9,421 nucleotides of DNA from positions 1-9,421 of the forward strand of contig CAMJRT010000034.1 of NCBI GenBank assembly GCA_946408295.1, read 5' to 3'. The notes beneath the pieces were generated by a model that did not search any database, was not told where the DNA came from, and was given only the letters and a program-made list of their open reading frames with translations. Positions within the stretch are counted from its first letter, which is position 1; every line of letters begins with the position of its first letter. The position numbers and the translations under genes were made by a program. Positions 6,352 to 9,421 of the stretch are shown here, piece after piece. Source of the DNA: an uncultured Bacteroidales bacterium (lineage in GTDB: Bacteria; Bacteroidota; Bacteroidia; Bacteroidales; UBA932).

Positions 6352-7100
6352 GACTTTTGTTCACGCCGGAATCCCTGACGTCCTACAATGAAATAAAGGT
6401 TTCAACCCCTCGGGAGGCAGACCAGCTCAAAGATGTGCTTAAGGACGTATTGGCCCATCCGGAAACAGGGAAAGGCTCTCCTCAAGCGCTTACCGGGGCT
6501 CTTGCCGGGCTTTGGAGCCGCGAATATGGCTTCTGCCGACAAATCGTGTATCAGATTCTCCCTGACGAAGTGAAGATATATGCCATTGGCAAGAACGTCC
6601 TTCCGAACTCAGTCCCAGTCCCCTCATCCGATTTTCAGCAAACCGGCTATAGCGAGGACGAGTACCGCAACGTTCTTGCCCAGATGGCAGCCAATCGCGG
6701 CAAAGGCGATACGCCAAAAGTCGGTATTTTTTGGTATAGCATCGGGAGGGATGAACTCTTCGGCGTGGTATCACACCCTCTGGATGACTACTCCAAAGCC
6801 AATGCTTCTGAGGGTCGAATCACTTGTTCTGAACTTCACGAGGATGTTTGGAAGAAAGAATTCTATAAGCAGAAATATAAAGGCGATGGAACGGGACTGT
6901 TTATCGGCGCCTATCAAGACAAGCCACGCGGCAGGGTGTTCTATAACATTGATGAAGATACATTTGAGGTAGCGGCAGGAAAGTGGCTGGAAGAGTATCC
7001 CCATGTGTATGATATGGTATTGAAAGAATTCAATTTACCTCCTGAAAAGACTACTGCCAAGTATGCCGTCCATTGGGATATTGGCCAGTCCTGGAGATAA
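6348..7100 (+). CDS. YoeB-like toxin domain fused to an uncharacterised C-terminal domain (250 aa)
   Basis: Residues 1-84 align without gaps to E. coli YoeB: MRLLFTPESL at the start, GKGSPQALTGALAGLWSR at 41-58, and IVY at 66-68. YoeB is a ribosome-dependent mRNA endonuclease that uses Glu46, Arg65 and His83. Here the aligned residues are Gln46, Gln65 (with an Arg at 64) and Asn83, and the terminal Tyr84 is Val. Canonical catalysis is therefore doubtful. Typical YoeB ends at ~84 residues. This protein continues through a linker (85-123) into a domain at 124-250 containing KVGIFWYS, SELHEDVWKKEF, PRGRVFYN, GKWLEEYP and a final HWDIGQSWR. I cannot name that domain; it is rich in aromatic, acidic and basic residues and has no membrane segment. 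It may be an altered toxin, a toxin-derived regulator, or an effector delivered by a YoeB-like antitoxin-binding module. The single uninterrupted frame argues against a frameshift. It lies 21 bp from the next gene. Confidence 0.75.
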   Translation: MRLLFTPESLTSYNEIKVSTPREADQLKDVLKDVLAHPETGKGSPQALTGALAGLWSREYGFCRQIVYQILPDEVKIYAIGKNVLPNSVPVPSSDFQQTGYSEDEYRNVLAQMAANRGKGDTPKVGIFWYSIGRDELFGVVSHPLDDYSKANASEGRITCSELHEDVWKKEFYKQKYKGDGTGLFIGAYQDKPRGRVFYNIDEDTFEVAAGKWLEEYPHVYDMVLKEFNLPPEKTTAKYAVHWDIGQSWR

Positions 7101-7121
7101 TTAATTAAAAAAGAACCGGAA

Positions 7122-8630
7122 ATGACACAACGAGTTGCTGTTTTTGTTTTGGGGATGCTTTTCGCGATGGCGGGATGCGCCCGGGAAGAAGAGGCGGGGG
7201 GCATTCCCGTACCGGTATTTGACGAGAAGCCGGAATATGTAGATTTCTACTGGACGGCCTGGGAACAGGCCAAGGCCCATATCAAGGAGCAGCCCGGACT
7301 GGTGCAGCCCCGCTATATGGACGAGGGATTCCGGGACGACGCCATCTGGATCTGGGATTCGGAATTTATGGTACTATTCTGCAAATACGCCCCGAAAGCG
7401 TTCCCGGGCATCCAGACGCTGGACAACTTCTACTACACCCTCCACGAGAACGCCGGCTCTCCCATCAGCATCCAGCATCCCGACAATCCCCCCTTCTTCG
7501 CCTGGGTGGAGAGCGACTATTACAAATTCACGGGCGACAAGGCCCATATCAAACAACTCCTCACCGAAACGCGCTTCCTGCAACGGCATTTCGACCTGTT
7601 CAATACGATGAACCACGACACGCAGTTCCCCTTCCCCATCAGCCGCGACGGCATCCGCATCGAATACAAGGGCATCGGCTATAACTGGAACCGTTGGCAG
7701 AGCGGAATGGACAACACGCCGCGCGTGCGGGAAATGCCCCTCTTCTGGGTGGACGCCATCTCCCAGCAGGCCCTCTCCGCCCTTTATATTTCGCGCCTGG
7801 CCGGGATGGCCGGAGACCCGGACACAGAGCAGGAATACAAGGCAAAATACGAAGATCTGAAAGAAAAAGTCAACACCTATTATTGGGATGACCGCGACAG
7901 TTGCTACTACGACATCCGCGAAAGCGACCTGTCCAAAACCCGCATCCTGACCCCGGCCTCCTTCTGGCCGATGCTGGCAGAAATCCCCTCGCAGGAGCAG
8001 GCCGCAGCGATGGTCCGTTTCGCCCTGCAGGACAACAAGCTCGGCGGCCCCCTCCCCTGGACCTCCGTATCGCGGGATGACGAAATGTTCGACCCCGACG
8101 GAAACTACTGGAGAGGCTCCATCTGGCTCCCGACGGCCTATATGGGCATCAAGGCGCTGGAAAAATACGGATTCTTCGAAGAAGCCAACCGCAACGCCCG
8201 GGACATTCTGGAACATATGTTGCAAACCTATGTCCAATACGACCCGCACACCATCTGGGAGTGCTACAGCCCGACCAAGCCCGAGCCCTCCAGCAAACAC
8301 ACGGGCAGTGGCAGCCAGGTCAAGGCCGTCAAAGCCGATTTCTGCGGCTGGTCGGCGCTCGGCCCCATCTCGCTCTTTATCGAGAACGTGCTGGGCTTCT
8401 ACGACGTGGACGCCTTGACAGGCACCGTCCGCTGGAACCTGCACCAGAGTTGCCGCCACGGCATCCAAAAACTCTCGTTCGGGGACATCACCACCGACAT
8501 TCTCTACGACGACGGCCGGGTGACGGTAATCAGCAACAAGCCCTATACCCTATGCATCAACGGAGAGGAGCACGCCATCCGCAAAGGAAAGAACACCCTT
8601 TCCGCCCAGCCTGCAACATCAAGCAAATAA
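7122..8630 (+). CDS. GH63/trehalase-type glycosidase lipoprotein (MGH1-like, 502 aa)
   Basis: The N-terminus is a lipoprotein signal (basic MTQR, hydrophobic core, lipobox MAGC, Cys19). The residues after Cys (AREEE) are acidic, as in Bacteroidota signals for export to the cell surface. The rest matches the (alpha/alpha)6-barrel clan that includes GH63 and GH37. Residues 76-82 (WIWDSEF) fit the WDxxF substrate-binding motif. Residues 192-201 (WQSGMDNTPR) hold the probable general acid Asp197. Residues 328-336 (NYWRGSIWL) match the conserved YWRGxIW. Glu380 in IWECYSP, followed by DFCGWSALGP, is the probable catalytic base region. It likely cuts an alpha-linked glucose- or mannose-containing oligosaccharide; the exact substrate cannot be told. 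It starts 21 bp after the toxin-like gene behind an A-rich leader and is followed 40 bp later by a sensor gene, suggesting a carbohydrate-use locus. Confidence 0.85.
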   Translation: MTQRVAVFVLGMLFAMAGCAREEEAGGIPVPVFDEKPEYVDFYWTAWEQAKAHIKEQPGLVQPRYMDEGFRDDAIWIWDSEFMVLFCKYAPKAFPGIQTLDNFYYTLHENAGSPISIQHPDNPPFFAWVESDYYKFTGDKAHIKQLLTETRFLQRHFDLFNTMNHDTQFPFPISRDGIRIEYKGIGYNWNRWQSGMDNTPRVREMPLFWVDAISQQALSALYISRLAGMAGDPDTEQEYKAKYEDLKEKVNTYYWDDRDSCYYDIRESDLSKTRILTPASFWPMLAEIPSQEQAAAMVRFALQDNKLGGPLPWTSVSRDDEMFDPDGNYWRGSIWLPTAYMGIKALEKYGFFEEANRNARDILEHMLQTYVQYDPHTIWECYSPTKPEPSSKHTGSGSQVKAVKADFCGWSALGPISLFIENVLGFYDVDALTGTVRWNLHQSCRHGIQKLSFGDITTDILYDDGRVTVISNKPYTLCINGEEHAIRKGKNTLSAQPATSSK

Positions 8631-8670
8631 TTTCCGGATTTTTTGTAACTTGCAGGCAGAAAACCGGACG

Positions 8671-9421
8671 ATGAGAAAAGCCCTTCAATTCTTGCTGTGC
8701 CTGCTGCTTCCGCTGGGAGCGGCCGCGGCGGGAGAAGAACATATCCTGTCCTATCTGAGTCAGGAAGAGGGGCTTTCCGACAACTACATCAATGTAATTC
8801 TCTCCGATAGGCAAGGTTTCATCTGGCTGGGGACCAACGACGGACTGGACCGTTACGACGGATGCCATATCCGTCACTTGGGTTTTCCCTATCAGGAACA
8901 CGGTGCCCGCTATGTCAAATCGCTGGCGGAAGACGCATACGGGAACATTTGGGTGGGAACGACCACCGGCCTGCTCAAATATGATGTCCGGGAGGACAAG
9001 ATGCAAATCGTGGAGACCGAGCCGACGACAAATGAGAAATTCACGATTATCTCCCACATGGGACTGGACGGTGACGGGGTGCTCTGGATGCCCTGCAGAA
9101 GTGGAATGCTCGGCATCAACACCCGTGACGGCACCCGGCAGACGCTCCCGCATTCCCTCCTTTCACTATGCCGTGACCCCAAACGGTCCACGCTGGTTCT
9201 GCTGACCCGGGACAGGGAACTGCTCGTGCTGGAAAACGGACGGACACAGCCTTTTCCCCTGTCCGACCAGGCCCGGGATCTCATCGGCGAGAGCAAGCCG
9301 AGCGATGTATTCATCGCCGGACACTATCTGCTGCTTTCCTCCTTTAATGGCGACAACCTGATTCTGGACACCCGAGACGGATCCATCCGCAAGGACCGTT
9401 TGTTCCACGAAATCAAAGATG
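8671..9421 (+). CDS. Hybrid two-component system sensor, N-terminal propeller part (3'-truncated by window edge)
   Basis: The frame is open from ATG 8671 to the right edge (250 full codons). Residues 1-20 form a signal peptide (MRKALQFLLCLLLPLGAAAA). Reg_prop propeller repeats follow: 34-63 (GLSDNYINVILSDRQGFIWL, then GTNDGLDRYDG), 82-105 (EDAYGNIWVGTTTGLLKYD) and a weaker one at 126-150 (GDGVLWM). The EEGLSDNYI opening and the DxxGxIWxGTxxGLxxYD repeats are typical of the periplasmic sensor half of Bacteroidota hybrid two-component systems. These normally continue with a Y_Y_Y domain, a histidine kinase, a receiver and an AraC-type DNA-binding domain, all outside this window. A plain histidine kinase or a sensor without the AraC part cannot be excluded. 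Given the adjacent glycosidase, it may sense an oligosaccharide and control the local genes. Confidence 0.88.
   Translation, partial: MRKALQFLLCLLLPLGAAAAGEEHILSYLSQEEGLSDNYINVILSDRQGFIWLGTNDGLDRYDGCHIRHLGFPYQEHGARYVKSLAEDAYGNIWVGTTTGLLKYDVREDKMQIVETEPTTNEKFTIISHMGLDGDGVLWMPCRSGMLGINTRDGTRQTLPHSLLSLCRDPKRSTLVLLTRDRELLVLENGRTQPFPLSDQARDLIGESKPSDVFIAGHYLLLSSFNGDNLILDTRDGSIRKDRLFHEIKD

Noticed and set aside
6590..6720. A frameshift or sequencing error joining a normal YoeB gene to a separate downstream gene
   Set aside because: The frame is continuous, the linker has ordinary composition, and no stop codon follows the YoeB-like part in this frame. It still cannot be excluded without homologues.
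7374..8468. 364-codon open frame on the - strand
   Set aside because: It is antisense to the well-supported glycosidase gene, whose catalytic motifs lie in the + frame.
8646..8652. TAACTTG as a -7 element for the sensor gene
   Set aside because: It is one base short of TAnnTTTG and no TTTG lies about 20 nt upstream.
8609..8657. 8-bp inverted repeat GCCTGCAA / TTGCAGGC around the end of the glycosidase gene, as a terminator
   Set aside because: The loop is about 33 nt, the stem is short and no T-run follows the second arm.

Overview
The window looks like a chromosomal piece of a Bacteroidales bacterium of moderately high GC. The Bacteroidota markers are fimbrillin-like plus beta-helix lipoproteins, a hybrid two-component sensor with Reg_prop propeller repeats, A-rich leaders without clear Shine-Dalgarno sequences, and one clean Bacteroides-type promoter (TTTG, 20-nt spacer, TAnnTTTG). 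An Alistipes- or Cryptobacteroides-like lineage would fit, but the genus cannot be fixed from this sequence. All genes read on the + strand, and no stretch longer than about 110 bases lacks a gene.

Region 1 (1-6030) holds two tandem paralogues of a large surface protein. The first is cut by the left window edge (1-2621). The second is complete (2815-6030) and begins with a lipoprotein signal. Both have a fimbrillin-like beta-sandwich region, then a right-handed parallel beta-helix with about one coil per 23-27 residues and a repeated Cys, then a shared C-terminal module. A 47-codon gene (2658-2801) lies between them. A 393-bp block inside the helix is identical in both genes while the sequence on either side has diverged, which is a strong sign of recent gene conversion.

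Region 2 (6054-7100) is a toxin-antitoxin-like operon. A Phd/YefM antitoxin overlaps by 4 nt a gene whose first ~84 residues are YoeB-like. All three canonical YoeB catalytic positions appear substituted, and the protein continues for about 165 more residues into a domain I cannot name. The promoter carries two TGTACA hexamers 12 bp apart between its -33 and -7 elements, the same arrangement as the E. coli yefM-yoeB operator. This operon is the best candidate in the window for an undescribed system. Its antitoxin gene is much more AT-rich than the neighbouring genes.

Region 3 (7122-9421) looks like part of a carbohydrate-use locus. It holds a GH63/trehalase-type (alpha/alpha)6-barrel glycosidase lipoprotein, followed 40 bp later by the N-terminal part of a hybrid two-component sensor that runs off the right edge. 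In Bacteroidota such sensors usually detect an oligosaccharide in the periplasm and switch on neighbouring glycan-degrading genes. I saw no tRNA, rRNA, CRISPR array, insertion sequence or strong intrinsic terminator.
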